A stretch of DNA of 64,000 nucleotides from Flavobacteriaceae bacterium (GTDB lineage: Bacteria; Bacteroidota; Bacteroidia; Flavobacteriales; Flavobacteriaceae): NCBI GenBank assembly GCA_014238425.1, contig JABABD010000015.1, positions 87,678 through 151,677 on the forward strand, in the 5' to 3' direction. Positions 34,687-43,638 of this stretch are shown here, piece by piece. Below the pieces are notes generated by a model. It saw nothing but the letters and a program-made list of their open reading frames with translations. It did not search any database and was not told where the DNA came from. The position numbers and the translations under genes were made by a program. Each line of letters begins with the position of its first letter. The first letter of the stretch is position 1.

Positions 34687-36489
34687 ATGGAGACAACAGA
34701 AAAAGACATCCTACGAGGCGGTCAATTCTTAGTAAAAGAAACAAAATGCGAAGACGTATTTACACCTGAAGATTTTTCAGAAGAACAAAAAATGATGAAA
34801 GAAGCGGTAATGGAATTCAATGACCGTGAAATCATACCACATAAATCACGTTTCGAAGCTAAAGACTTTGCATTAACCGAAGCCTGTATGGTAAAAGCTG
34901 GCGAACTTGGATTCTTAGGTGTCGCAGTTCCTGAAGCTTATGGTGGATTAGGAATGGGGTTTGTTTCTACGGTGCTAACTTGTGATTATATTTCAAGTGG
35001 CACAGGTTCCTTTAGCACAGCATTCGGTGCTCATACCGGAATTGGCACCATGCCAATCACACTTTATGGTACAGAAGAACAAAAGCAAAAATACGTTCCC
35101 AAGTTAGCAACAGGCGAATGGTTTGGAGCTTATTGTTTGACTGAACCTGGAGCTGGATCTGATGCCAACTCAGGAAAGACAACGGCTGAACTATCTGCAG
35201 ACGGAAAATCTTACAAAATTAACGGACAAAAAATGTGGATTTCAAACGCAGGTTTTTGTAGTGTAATGATTGTTTTTGCTCGTATTGAAGACGATAAAAA
35301 TATTACTGGTTTTATTGTTGAAAATGATAAAACTAACGGAATAACTATGGGTGAAGAAGAGCATAAATTAGGTATTCGTGCATCTTCAACACGTCAGGTG
35401 TTTTTTAATGATACAATAGTTCCTGTAGAAAACATGCTATCCGAAAGAGGGAACGGATTTAAAATTGCAATGAATGCCTTGAATGTTGGTCGTATTAAAT
35501 TGGCTGCAGCTTGCTTAGATTCTCAAAGACGTATCACTTCTTTAGGAATTCAATACGCAAATGAACGTAAACAATTTAAAACGCCTATTTCAGAATTTGG
35601 AGCTATAAAAGTAAAGCTCGCAGAAATGGCTACGAGTGCATACGCTGGTGAATCTGCAACCTACAGAGCTTCAAAAAATATAGAGGACAGAATTGCCTTG
35701 CGTGAAGCAGCAGGAAACACACATCAAGAAGCTGAATTAAAAGGTGTTGAAGAATATGCAATTGAATGTTCTATTTTGAAAGTAGCCGTTTCTGAAGATG
35801 TACAAAACTGTGCAGATGAAGGTATCCAAATTTTTGGCGGTATGGGATTCTCTGAAGAAACCCCAATGGAGGCTGCATGGAGAGATGCTCGTATTGCTCG
35901 TATTTATGAAGGCACTAACGAAATCAACAGAATGTTATCTGTTGGAATGTTAGTAAAGAAAGCTATGAAAGGCCATGTTGATCTGCTTGGTCCCGCTCAA
36001 GCTGTTCAAGAAGAATTAATGGGTATTCCTTCTTTTGACACACCAGATTATTCTGAATTGTTTTCAGAAGAAAAGGAAATGATCAAGAAGTTGAAAAAAA
36101 CATTCCTAATGGTCGCTGGAGGTGCGGTACAAAAATACGGTCCAGATCTTGAAGATCATCAACAATTATTGATTGCTGCTGCAGATATCTTAATTGAAAT
36201 TTACATGGCAGAATCTGCTATCCTAAGAACTGAAAAAAATGCGAAACGTTTTGGTGAGGAATCTCAATCCGTACAAATCGCTATGGCGAAACTATACTTA
36301 TATCACTCAGTAGATATCATCGAAGAGAAAGGAAAAGAGAGTATTATTTCTTTTGCCGAAGGTGATGAGCAACGTATGATGCTTATGGGTCTTAAACGAT
36401 TTACTAAATATGCTAACTATCCAGATATCGTGGATTTGCGTAATGAAATTGCTGAAAAAGTAAAGACAGAAAATAAATACTGCTTCTAG
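34687..36489 (+). CDS. Acyl-CoA dehydrogenase with C-terminal extension (FadE-like)
   Basis: A 600-residue flavoprotein that introduces the double bond in the first step of beta-oxidation. FAD-binding and substrate motifs include CLTEPGAGSDA near residue 156, KMWISNAGF near residue 182, and ARIYEGTNEINRM near residue 407 with the catalytic Glu. The body is about 430 residues and is followed by a helical C-terminal extension, the arrangement of VLCAD-type and Bacillus FadE enzymes. It is the last gene of the operon and is closed by a strong terminator. Confidence 0.9.
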   Translation: METTEKDILRGGQFLVKETKCEDVFTPEDFSEEQKMMKEAVMEFNDREIIPHKSRFEAKDFALTEACMVKAGELGFLGVAVPEAYGGLGMGFVSTVLTCDYISSGTGSFSTAFGAHTGIGTMPITLYGTEEQKQKYVPKLATGEWFGAYCLTEPGAGSDANSGKTTAELSADGKSYKINGQKMWISNAGFCSVMIVFARIEDDKNITGFIVENDKTNGITMGEEEHKLGIRASSTRQVFFNDTIVPVENMLSERGNGFKIAMNALNVGRIKLAAACLDSQRRITSLGIQYANERKQFKTPISEFGAIKVKLAEMATSAYAGESATYRASKNIEDRIALREAAGNTHQEAELKGVEEYAIECSILKVAVSEDVQNCADEGIQIFGGMGFSEETPMEAAWRDARIARIYEGTNEINRMLSVGMLVKKAMKGHVDLLGPAQAVQEELMGIPSFDTPDYSELFSEEKEMIKKLKKTFLMVAGGAVQKYGPDLEDHQQLLIAAADILIEIYMAESAILRTEKNAKRFGEESQSVQIAMAKLYLYHSVDIIEEKGKESIISFAEGDEQRMMLMGLKRFTKYANYPDIVDLRNEIAEKVKTENKYCF

Positions 36490-36516
36490 ATTATACCACA
36501 TTAGACGCACCTTATA

Positions 36517-36550
36517 AAAAAGTCCTGACAATTATTGTCAGGACTTTTTT
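36517..36550. terminator. Terminator of the beta-oxidation operon
   Basis: A near-perfect long stem (36518-36532 with 36534-36548) has A-runs on one side and T-runs on the other. It can act for the operon on the plus strand and for the minus-strand remnant downstream. Confidence 0.88.
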
Positions 36551-36565
36551 GATTAATAACAATAT

Positions 36566-36780
36566 TCATCTATTCACAGATGAAACGGTATTGAGTTTTT
36601 CTGTTATCAAAATTAAATTAAATGATGTACAATCCCAACCATAAATTTGATACGTCTTGGTGCCAGCACCATCTGATTCACCAAAAGATTTCAACGTGAT
36701 TCTGAAATCGGGATTCCTATTTGCCCAAATAAGCTGAATGTTAAAAAAAAACTAATAATTAAAATGTAAACTTCTCTCAT
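36566..36780 (-). pseudogene. Frameshifted small secreted protein, remnant
   Basis: On the minus strand an ATG ending at 36780 begins a clear Bacteroidetes signal peptide (REVYILIISFFLTFSLFGQ). After about residue 20 this frame stops soon, at TGA after ESR. Another frame then continues with coding-like sequence (NPDFRITLKSFGESDGAGT and QIYGWDCTSFNL) to a stop at 36566. The span, 215 bp, is one short of a multiple of three, consistent with a single indel. An A-run (36732-36740) is a possible hot spot, though the frame break seems to lie later. I do not recognise the family. Confidence 0.45.
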
Positions 36781-36911
36781 ATTGAATCAATATAAGATGG
36801 TAAATGATTTATAACTAGACTTCTAGTATGCTTACATCGAATTCAACGAAAAATGTCATCACTAAAATAACTATATAAACTTTCATATCTTTATACAAAA
36901 CGATTACGACT

Positions 36912-38507
36912 ATGTTTAATAGATTCCTTTTAGCAGCTTCCTTTCTATCATTCAGTTGGGTTTTTTCGCAACCAAATACAGAAATTTTTCTTTTTGACCT
37001 AAACAGTGAAAATGGAATCGTTACGCCTACAAATGGTAAGAACATATCTAATAATGAAGGATATGATAATCAACCGTCATTTATTAATGATAATAAAATA
37101 CTTTTTGCCTCTACAAGAAATGGACAAACAGATATTGTTCAATATCAAACAAATTTTGACTCTAAAATATGGCTTTGTTTTACTGAAGGTGGCGAGTATA
37201 CACCACTAAAAATCCCCAACGTTCATAAAGTATCCGCTGTAAGACTTGATAAAGATGGTAAACAACGGTTATATGAATATGATCTGAGAACTGCAGAAAA
37301 TACTGAACTTATAAAAGATTTAGTTGTTGCCTATTACAATTGGTATAATGAAAATATTATTGTCTCTGCTGTCATTGAAAATGAGAATCTTAATTTGTAC
37401 GTAACAAACTTAAAAGAAGGTTGGAACAGAAAGTATGGAACTAAAGTTGGGCGATCTTTCCATAAAATTCCTAATACAAATCTCGTCAGTTATATTTCCA
37501 AAGAAGATGAAAACAACTGGCAAATTAAATCACTTGATCCAATTTCTGGTACGGTTAAAGTAATTGCTAATACGCTTCCTCAAGTTGAGGATATTTGTTG
37601 GTTATCTGATGGAACTATACTTTCAGGAAAAGATGATTTACTCTATAAATTTAAACCGAGATATGATGCAGATTGGAAAGACGTAATGAGCCTATCATCA
37701 AGCGGGATATCTAAAATAACTCGCATTGCATCGAATGAAACATCAACTAAACTACTTATTGCAGCAGAAATAAATTCAACAGAAACGAGCAACACTTCCG
37801 AAGAAAATAATACAAATACACAAACCACAACAAATACTATAGCAGATGCGGGAGCTATTGTTCAAAAACACATCGAACCATATAATTCTGGTGATTTGAA
37901 TGCTTTTTCAAATGCATTTGCAGAGAACGTTATAGTAAATAGGTTCCCAAATGAAAAAATGTATGAAGGCAGACAAACACTAAAACAGAACTACGAACAG
38001 CACTTTAAAAACAATAAAAATCAAAGCGTTAAAGTGAATAATCGAATGGTCTTGAATGATTACGTTATAGACGAAGAGTTGACAACGATCAACAATAGAA
38101 ATGGACGCCAAGTTACAGTTTACACGACTGGTAATGAAGGCATAAAAACTATGACATTCATCAATAACACTAACGTGACGTCTAATCCAGAAATTATTGT
38201 CAACAAACAATTAGAAGCCTATAACAAAAGGGATATAGAAGCCTTTATGGCAACTTACACTAAAGACATCAAACTATATAATTATCCCAACGAATTACGA
38301 ACAGAAGGTCAAACAGCAATGAAAAAGAGCTATTTGTCTTGGTTCGAGCGTACAAAAGATTTACGCGCAGTTATCAAAAAACGCATAGTCATTGGTAATA
38401 AAGTAATAGACCAAGAACATGTGATTGCTAACGGACAAACATTCAATGCCATTGCCATTTACGAAGTTGAAAATGGATTAATCAAAAAAGTAACATTCAT
38501 CCAATGA
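36912..38507 (+). CDS. Exported protein: TolB-like propeller fused to two NTF2/SnoaL-like domains
   Basis: A 531-residue exported protein. The signal peptide ends at VFSQ (about residue 19). The N-terminal 290 residues resemble a TolB/PD40 beta-propeller (NQPSFINDNKILFASTRNGQTDIVQYQT). Two NTF2/SnoaL-like domains follow at about 312-420 (IVQKHIEPYNSGDLNAFSNAFAENVIV) and 426-531 (IVNKQLEAYNKRDIEAFMATYTKDIKLY). They are diverged tandem copies of each other. A role in sensing or binding in the periplasm is possible; none is established. Its stop codon overlaps the ATG of the following peptidase, so the two are cotranscribed. Confidence 0.7.
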   Translation: MFNRFLLAASFLSFSWVFSQPNTEIFLFDLNSENGIVTPTNGKNISNNEGYDNQPSFINDNKILFASTRNGQTDIVQYQTNFDSKIWLCFTEGGEYTPLKIPNVHKVSAVRLDKDGKQRLYEYDLRTAENTELIKDLVVAYYNWYNENIIVSAVIENENLNLYVTNLKEGWNRKYGTKVGRSFHKIPNTNLVSYISKEDENNWQIKSLDPISGTVKVIANTLPQVEDICWLSDGTILSGKDDLLYKFKPRYDADWKDVMSLSSSGISKITRIASNETSTKLLIAAEINSTETSNTSEENNTNTQTTTNTIADAGAIVQKHIEPYNSGDLNAFSNAFAENVIVNRFPNEKMYEGRQTLKQNYEQHFKNNKNQSVKVNNRMVLNDYVIDEELTTINNRNGRQVTVYTTGNEGIKTMTFINNTNVTSNPEIIVNKQLEAYNKRDIEAFMATYTKDIKLYNYPNELRTEGQTAMKKSYLSWFERTKDLRAVIKKRIVIGNKVIDQEHVIANGQTFNAIAIYEVENGLIKKVTFIQ

Positions 38508-39838
38508 AAAATTTACTACTTATTTTACTCCTATTTCTAGGATTAGTGCTTAATGCTCAAACCAACCAGAAAATATACGATATCATTGATGCCGTTTCTG
38601 CTGAGCGCATAAAAAAAGACGTGAAAATTCTAGCAGATTTTGGCACTCGACACACTTTAAGTGACACTGTTTCTAATACTCGAGGCATAGGAGCCGCCAG
38701 ACGATGGATTAAATCTGAATTTGAAACCATTTCAAGAGATTGTAATAATTGCTTAGAGGTATTCTATCAATCTGACCTCATTAAGAAAGGAACCAATCAA
38801 CGCATCGTTCACGATGTCATGGTAGTTAATGTAGTAGCTATTCAACGTGGCACCAAATATCCGAATCGTTTTATTATGATGAGCGGTGACATTGATTCCA
38901 GAGTGTCTAATCCAGCAGATTTTACATCAGATTCTCCAGGCGCAAATGATAATGCATCAGGTATGGCTGGCACCATTGAAGCCGCAAGGGTTTTGTCGAA
39001 ACACAGTTTTGAAAGTAGCATTATTTATGTGGGGCTCTCTGGTGAAGAACAAGGCCTATTTGGTGGACAAGGATTAGCAGCATATGCCAAGGAGAAAGGC
39101 TGGGAAATTATTGGTATAATGAACAATGATATGATTGGCAACATAAAAGGCGTTGATGGTGTTATTGACAATAGGACTTTCAGGATATTTTCTGAACCAG
39201 TACCACCAACTGAAACAGAAAGACAAAGACGAGCACGTCGTTTTTACGGCGGTGAAGTGGACGGAATATCGAGACAATTAGCTAGATATATACACAAAAC
39301 CACAAAAACCTATATGCCAGAAATGAACCCAATGATGGTTTATAGGTTAGATCGTTTTGGACGTGGCGGACATCATAGACCATTTAACGATGCGGGCTAT
39401 GCAGGAATCAGGATTATGGAAGCTCATGAAAACTACACTCAGCAACACCAGGACATTAGGACTGAAAATGGGATTGCTTATGGAGACACTTTTGAACATG
39501 TTAATTTTGAATACGCTAAAAAATTAACGACTGTAAATGCTATTAATCTCGCTAGTATTGCTTCAGCACCTCCAGCGCCAAAAAGTGTGTCAATTGGTGG
39601 TATTGTTCAACCTTCTGCCAAATTTAAATGGGAGAAAGTAAATGGTGCAATAGGCTACAAAATATATTGGAGAGACACTACATCCCCTACTTGGGATTCA
39701 AGTAGATACGTTGGTGATGTATCGGAGTTTGTGCTCGACGGAATTGTTATAGATAATTATTTCTTTGGAGTTTCTTCAGTAGGGAAAAATGGATTTGAAA
39801 GCCCAGTTGTATTTCCAAATTCAATCTTTAGGAATTAA
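38504..39838 (+). CDS. Secreted M28 family zinc peptidase with C-terminal fibronectin-like domain
   Basis: A 444-residue exported aminopeptidase-type enzyme. The signal peptide ends at LNAQ (about residue 19). Metal and catalytic motifs of M28 are SGDIDSR, SPGANDNASGMAGTIEAARVL near residue 147, VGLSGEEQGLFGGQG near residue 180 and NNDMIGN. The first metal motif usually reads HxD, so the His-to-Gly change in GDIDS should be noted. Residues 350-444 look like a fibronectin type III domain (PPAPKSVSIGG, KVNGAIGYKIYWR). It starts inside the stop codon of the propeller/SnoaL gene. Confidence 0.8.
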   Translation: MKNLLLILLLFLGLVLNAQTNQKIYDIIDAVSAERIKKDVKILADFGTRHTLSDTVSNTRGIGAARRWIKSEFETISRDCNNCLEVFYQSDLIKKGTNQRIVHDVMVVNVVAIQRGTKYPNRFIMMSGDIDSRVSNPADFTSDSPGANDNASGMAGTIEAARVLSKHSFESSIIYVGLSGEEQGLFGGQGLAAYAKEKGWEIIGIMNNDMIGNIKGVDGVIDNRTFRIFSEPVPPTETERQRRARRFYGGEVDGISRQLARYIHKTTKTYMPEMNPMMVYRLDRFGRGGHHRPFNDAGYAGIRIMEAHENYTQQHQDIRTENGIAYGDTFEHVNFEYAKKLTTVNAINLASIASAPPAPKSVSIGGIVQPSAKFKWEKVNGAIGYKIYWRDTTSPTWDSSRYVGDVSEFVLDGIVIDNYFFGVSSVGKNGFESPVVFPNSIFRN

Positions 39839-39840
39839 AT

Positions 39841-40638
39841 ATGAAAGTCTTTTTCCCACAATGGCAAGGGTCTGGTACTGGAAAAGAAATTGCCTCAGGT
39901 TCTAAAGCTATTTGTGATTTCTTAAATGACTCTGATATTATATCAATTCCTCTTTCAAAAAAACCTGTTCAAAAAAAAAATAATATTAATGCCTATGATG
40001 CATTACTCGAACAGTTATCAACCTATAAACAGATTTTACTAGAGCATAACCCAAAAACAGTCGAAACTATTGGTGGAGATTGTGGACTCGAAATCATACC
40101 TGTATCTTATTTAAATAGTGAATACAAGAATTTTGGCGTCATTTGGTTTGATGCTCATGCAGACATCAACCTTCCAGAAGAATCTCCAAGTCATAATTTT
40201 CATGGTATGCCTTTACGCTTATTATTAGGTGAAATAGATTCGGAAATAGGAAGTCTGCCTTTTTCCGTATTAACTCCTGCTCAAATTCATTATATAGGCT
40301 TAAGAGATGTCGATTCTTTAGAGCAAGACAAAATTGTTCAAGATCATATTTATGCTCCTTTGACTTTAAGTATGGGGCATTTAATAGCAACTCTTAAAAA
40401 GAAAAAAATAAAGAATCTTTATCTGCATTTTGATTTGGATTGTATCGAACCTAACGATTATAAACAGACCTATTATACTATCCCTAATGGGATATCTATT
40501 AAAGAAGCAGAAGATATATTAATGGAATTAAAGGCAGAATTCAATATTGTTGGATCTAGTATTTTAGAGAGTACTGCCATAGCACAAGACGAATTAAGCC
40601 CCATTGAACATATCATTAATTTGATAATGTATGACTAA
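39841..40638 (+). CDS. Arginase/ureohydrolase family protein
   Basis: A 265-residue ureohydrolase-fold enzyme. The metal motifs are IGGDCG near residue 80, WFDAHADIN near residue 104 and LHFDLDCIEP near residue 202. In canonical arginase the first motif is GGDHS, so the usual Mn-ligand His is Cys here. That variant occurs in a bacterial subclass of uncertain substrate. Formimidoylglutamase, agmatinase and arginase are all possible. It starts 2 bp after the peptidase gene and overlaps the next gene by 8 bp, so it sits in a compact operon. Confidence 0.72.
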   Translation: MKVFFPQWQGSGTGKEIASGSKAICDFLNDSDIISIPLSKKPVQKKNNINAYDALLEQLSTYKQILLEHNPKTVETIGGDCGLEIIPVSYLNSEYKNFGVIWFDAHADINLPEESPSHNFHGMPLRLLLGEIDSEIGSLPFSVLTPAQIHYIGLRDVDSLEQDKIVQDHIYAPLTLSMGHLIATLKKKKIKNLYLHFDLDCIEPNDYKQTYYTIPNGISIKEAEDILMELKAEFNIVGSSILESTAIAQDELSPIEHIINLIMYD

Positions 40639-41197
40639 ACCAGAATTATACTTTCCTCGAGATTTAGATTGGTATGACTGGTTAATGAAAAATCATAACA
40701 CTTCAGATGGCGTCTATCTAATTTTTTATAAACTTGAAACGAATATCCCCACAATGCGATGGGAAGAGGCCGTAAAAATGGCACTGTGTTTTGGTTGGAT
40801 AGATTCTACAGTTAAAAGTTTAGGAAACGGAAAGCGTCGCCAATATTTTTGTGCTAGAAAACCAAAAAGTGTATGGAGTGCGCTTAACAAGCGCTACATA
40901 AAAGAGCTGACAGACAAAGGTCTTATGCAAAAACCTGGGCTTGCTATTATTGAATTAGGAAAACAGAATGGATCATGGACAGCATTAGATGATGTTGAAA
41001 ACTTAATTATTCCAAAAGATCTTAAAAACGAATTCGATAAACATAAGGACGCTTATGAAAATTATGAAAAATTTTCACCTAGCTATAGGAAAAGTTATCT
41101 ATATTGGTTAAATCAAGCAAAACGTCCAGCAACAAGACAAACTCGAATTACTGAAATCGTTAGGCTATGTAAAGAAAACATCAAATCAAAAAATTAA
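40631..41197 (+). CDS. YdeI/OmdA family protein
   Basis: A 188-residue protein of the YdeI (bacteriocin-protection, OmdA) family. The motifs WYDWLMKNHNTSDGVYLIFYK, EAVKMALCFGWIDSTVKSLGNGKRRQYFCARKPKSVWS and KFSPSYRKSYLYWLNQAKRPATRQTRI, in that order, are typical. In other bacteria YdeI-type proteins are linked to polymyxin or peptide tolerance, but the biochemistry is not known. The start overlaps the arginase-like gene, indicating cotranscription. Another YdeI-type gene lies at 57338-57835. Confidence 0.82.
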   Translation: MTKPELYFPRDLDWYDWLMKNHNTSDGVYLIFYKLETNIPTMRWEEAVKMALCFGWIDSTVKSLGNGKRRQYFCARKPKSVWSALNKRYIKELTDKGLMQKPGLAIIELGKQNGSWTALDDVENLIIPKDLKNEFDKHKDAYENYEKFSPSYRKSYLYWLNQAKRPATRQTRITEIVRLCKENIKSKN

Positions 41198-41215
41198 TTG
41201 CCATCCATTTGTTCT

Positions 41216-43636
41216 ATGAAAAAGATTATAATCCTGTGCGTCGTTACGCTTCATTGTATTGCGCTGAACGCCCAAATCAAAATTGAAAATTTAGAAGAAA
41301 CATATTCTCAATATTTTGAACTTCCGAGAGAAACCATTTATCTCCATCTGAATAAAAGTGAGTTTGTTCATAACGAAAATATTTGGTTCAAAGGTTACTT
41401 ATATGACCGTAAAAACAATTTACCTGCGACTAAAACGTCTAATATTCACGTTGGTCTTTATAATAATGAAGGGGTATTAATAGATAAAAAATTATATCTA
41501 GGATATGAAGGATATGTTAGAGGTGATTTTAAAATAGATTCAACTATCACAACCGGTAACTATTTTCTAAAAGCCTCAACCAACTGGATGCGAAATTTCA
41601 TCGAAGATGATTCTCACACAACTCAAATAAGCATTACGGACCTAAAAAAAGAACCTTCATCAAATGAGAAAGTAACTACTACCGAAACAACAAGAGAGAG
41701 TGAAGTTGAGAATAGTAGTAGTGAAAATACTAATTATGATTTCCAATTACTTCCAGAGAGTGGTCATGCTTTATTGGGACAATTAAATACAATAGGAATC
41801 AAAATATTGGATCATAATGGTATCGGTGTTAAGTATGCAGATGGAATAGTATTAGATCAAAATAACAAAGAGATTACTAAGTTCAAAACGAACACTTATG
41901 GTATGGGTAAGTTTCTCATTACCTATGAAAAAGGACAATCTTATAAGGCAGTTGCTTCTTTACCAAATGGTAATTCCATTGAGCAAGTACTTCCAGTAGC
42001 AGATAAATCAGGTGTGAGTTTAAATGTTGTAAATAGTGCAAAAGATCGTGTTATTATTACAATAAATAAGACCCTAGAATTAGATACTGAAGAATTTGTC
42101 TTACTCTTTCAAAGAGACGGAATCATCAAGCGATTCAATATTCGTTTTAATGGTGAATCAAAGATTGATGTTACGCTATTACGAAAAAACCTTATTAAAG
42201 ATATAAATATTGTCACACTGTTAGATAATAAAGGAACTCCGCTAGCTGAAAGAATTTTTTATAATCATAATGTTGAAGATGTTAATGACGTAAACCTCAT
42301 TTATAATCAAAAAATTAACGATTCACTACTTATTAATATATCTAGTATCGCCAATGATTCTGTTTACTATAATTATAGTATCTCAGTGCTTCCAGAAAAT
42401 TCTGAAGCTTATAATCATCCAGATAATACTATTTCAACTTTAAAACTCCAGCCATATATTAATGGTGTCATAGAACAGCCTAAATACTATTTTACGGACA
42501 CAGATAGAAGAAAGAAATATGATTTAGATTTGTTATTGCTCACTCAAGGTTGGAGTCGATATAGATGGAGTAATATTTTCAATAAACCACCTCAACAACT
42601 ATTCAAATTTGAAAATGGCCTTTCATTATCCGGTAGAGTTAATGAAGCTATTAAACAGGATGCCACAAATTCCATTTATCTCTTTTCTTTTAAAAATAAT
42701 CCTTCAAAACTTATAAACCTTAATAGCGATAAAAGCTTTAAAGTCGATAATTTGTTTCCTGAAACTAATGAACTTATTAAAATTAGTTTGGTAGGTGATG
42801 CTGAAAGAAAAAAATCTCCAGGAATTTACACTAGAATATCAAATAATCTTATCGAGGATAAAATGAATGTGGATGCAGCATCACTTAGAAGCATCAAATC
42901 AAGAAATTACCTTCCTCCATCTTTTTTTGACCTTAATGGTTTTATAACTGATGAGACAGTCGAACTAGATGAAGTTTACCTTAGAAGTACAACAAGAAAA
43001 AAAGATGATGCCTATACAGCTGGAACCATTGTACGCGGAAAGGTCGTTGACCTTGATGAAGATAGTTATCGTTACGGCTCTTTACTTAATGTCATTGAGC
43101 GAAATGGCTTTAGGACTGCTAAAGACCCAGTAGGTCGAATTACAATTGTAACACCAGGAAACAATACTATTAGAGGCGCATTAAGCCCTCTTATATTCAT
43201 GGATAATGCTCCAATTACAGATTTTGATTTATTGGGTACTTTCCCAATAGGTTCGGTTGGTAGAATCTATTTTGACAAGAGTGGTGTTGGTTATGGTGTT
43301 CGAGGTGCAGGTGGTGTTATTAATATTTACACACGAAGAGGTGATAGTGGGTATACTAATCCTAACGCTTCATCTCCTGTCTATTCTAAAAAAGTTGATA
43401 TGGGGTTTGAACCGCTTAAAATATTTTATGCACCAAGATATGCGTCTTATCAGACATTTGGGTTTAAAAAATATGGGATTGTACACTGGTTTTCGGATGT
43501 CATACTTAAAGGCAAAGAGACCTCAACATTAAGAGTACCACATTGTGAGCAAAAATCACTCATTTTTTATATTGAAGGGATGAGCAATGATGGTCACCTT
43601 ATCTCTAAAGTCTTGAAACTAGAAATCCCAAACTAA
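41216..43636 (+). CDS. Exported TonB plug-domain protein with MG2-like N-terminus
   Basis: An 806-residue exported protein. The start is the ATG at 41216, giving KKIIILCVVTLHCIALNAQ as signal peptide. A longer TTG start 18 bp upstream is less likely. The N-terminus (ETIYLHLNKSEFVHNENIWFKGYLYD) resembles macroglobulin MG2. Residues of about 625-720 form a TonB-receptor plug domain (TPGNNTIRGALSPLIFMDNAP, IGSVGRIYFDKSG, GVRGAGGVINIYTRRG). No beta-barrel follows, so it is not a full receptor. Proteins with this layout are common and unassigned in Bacteroidetes. Confidence 0.78.
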   Translation: MKKIIILCVVTLHCIALNAQIKIENLEETYSQYFELPRETIYLHLNKSEFVHNENIWFKGYLYDRKNNLPATKTSNIHVGLYNNEGVLIDKKLYLGYEGYVRGDFKIDSTITTGNYFLKASTNWMRNFIEDDSHTTQISITDLKKEPSSNEKVTTTETTRESEVENSSSENTNYDFQLLPESGHALLGQLNTIGIKILDHNGIGVKYADGIVLDQNNKEITKFKTNTYGMGKFLITYEKGQSYKAVASLPNGNSIEQVLPVADKSGVSLNVVNSAKDRVIITINKTLELDTEEFVLLFQRDGIIKRFNIRFNGESKIDVTLLRKNLIKDINIVTLLDNKGTPLAERIFYNHNVEDVNDVNLIYNQKINDSLLINISSIANDSVYYNYSISVLPENSEAYNHPDNTISTLKLQPYINGVIEQPKYYFTDTDRRKKYDLDLLLLTQGWSRYRWSNIFNKPPQQLFKFENGLSLSGRVNEAIKQDATNSIYLFSFKNNPSKLINLNSDKSFKVDNLFPETNELIKISLVGDAERKKSPGIYTRISNNLIEDKMNVDAASLRSIKSRNYLPPSFFDLNGFITDETVELDEVYLRSTTRKKDDAYTAGTIVRGKVVDLDEDSYRYGSLLNVIERNGFRTAKDPVGRITIVTPGNNTIRGALSPLIFMDNAPITDFDLLGTFPIGSVGRIYFDKSGVGYGVRGAGGVINIYTRRGDSGYTNPNASSPVYSKKVDMGFEPLKIFYAPRYASYQTFGFKKYGIVHWFSDVILKGKETSTLRVPHCEQKSLIFYIEGMSNDGHLISKVLKLEIPN

Positions 43637-43638
43637 AT

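Noticed and set aside
41198..41215. TTG start for the plug-domain protein
   Set aside because: The signal peptide is complete from the ATG at 41216.
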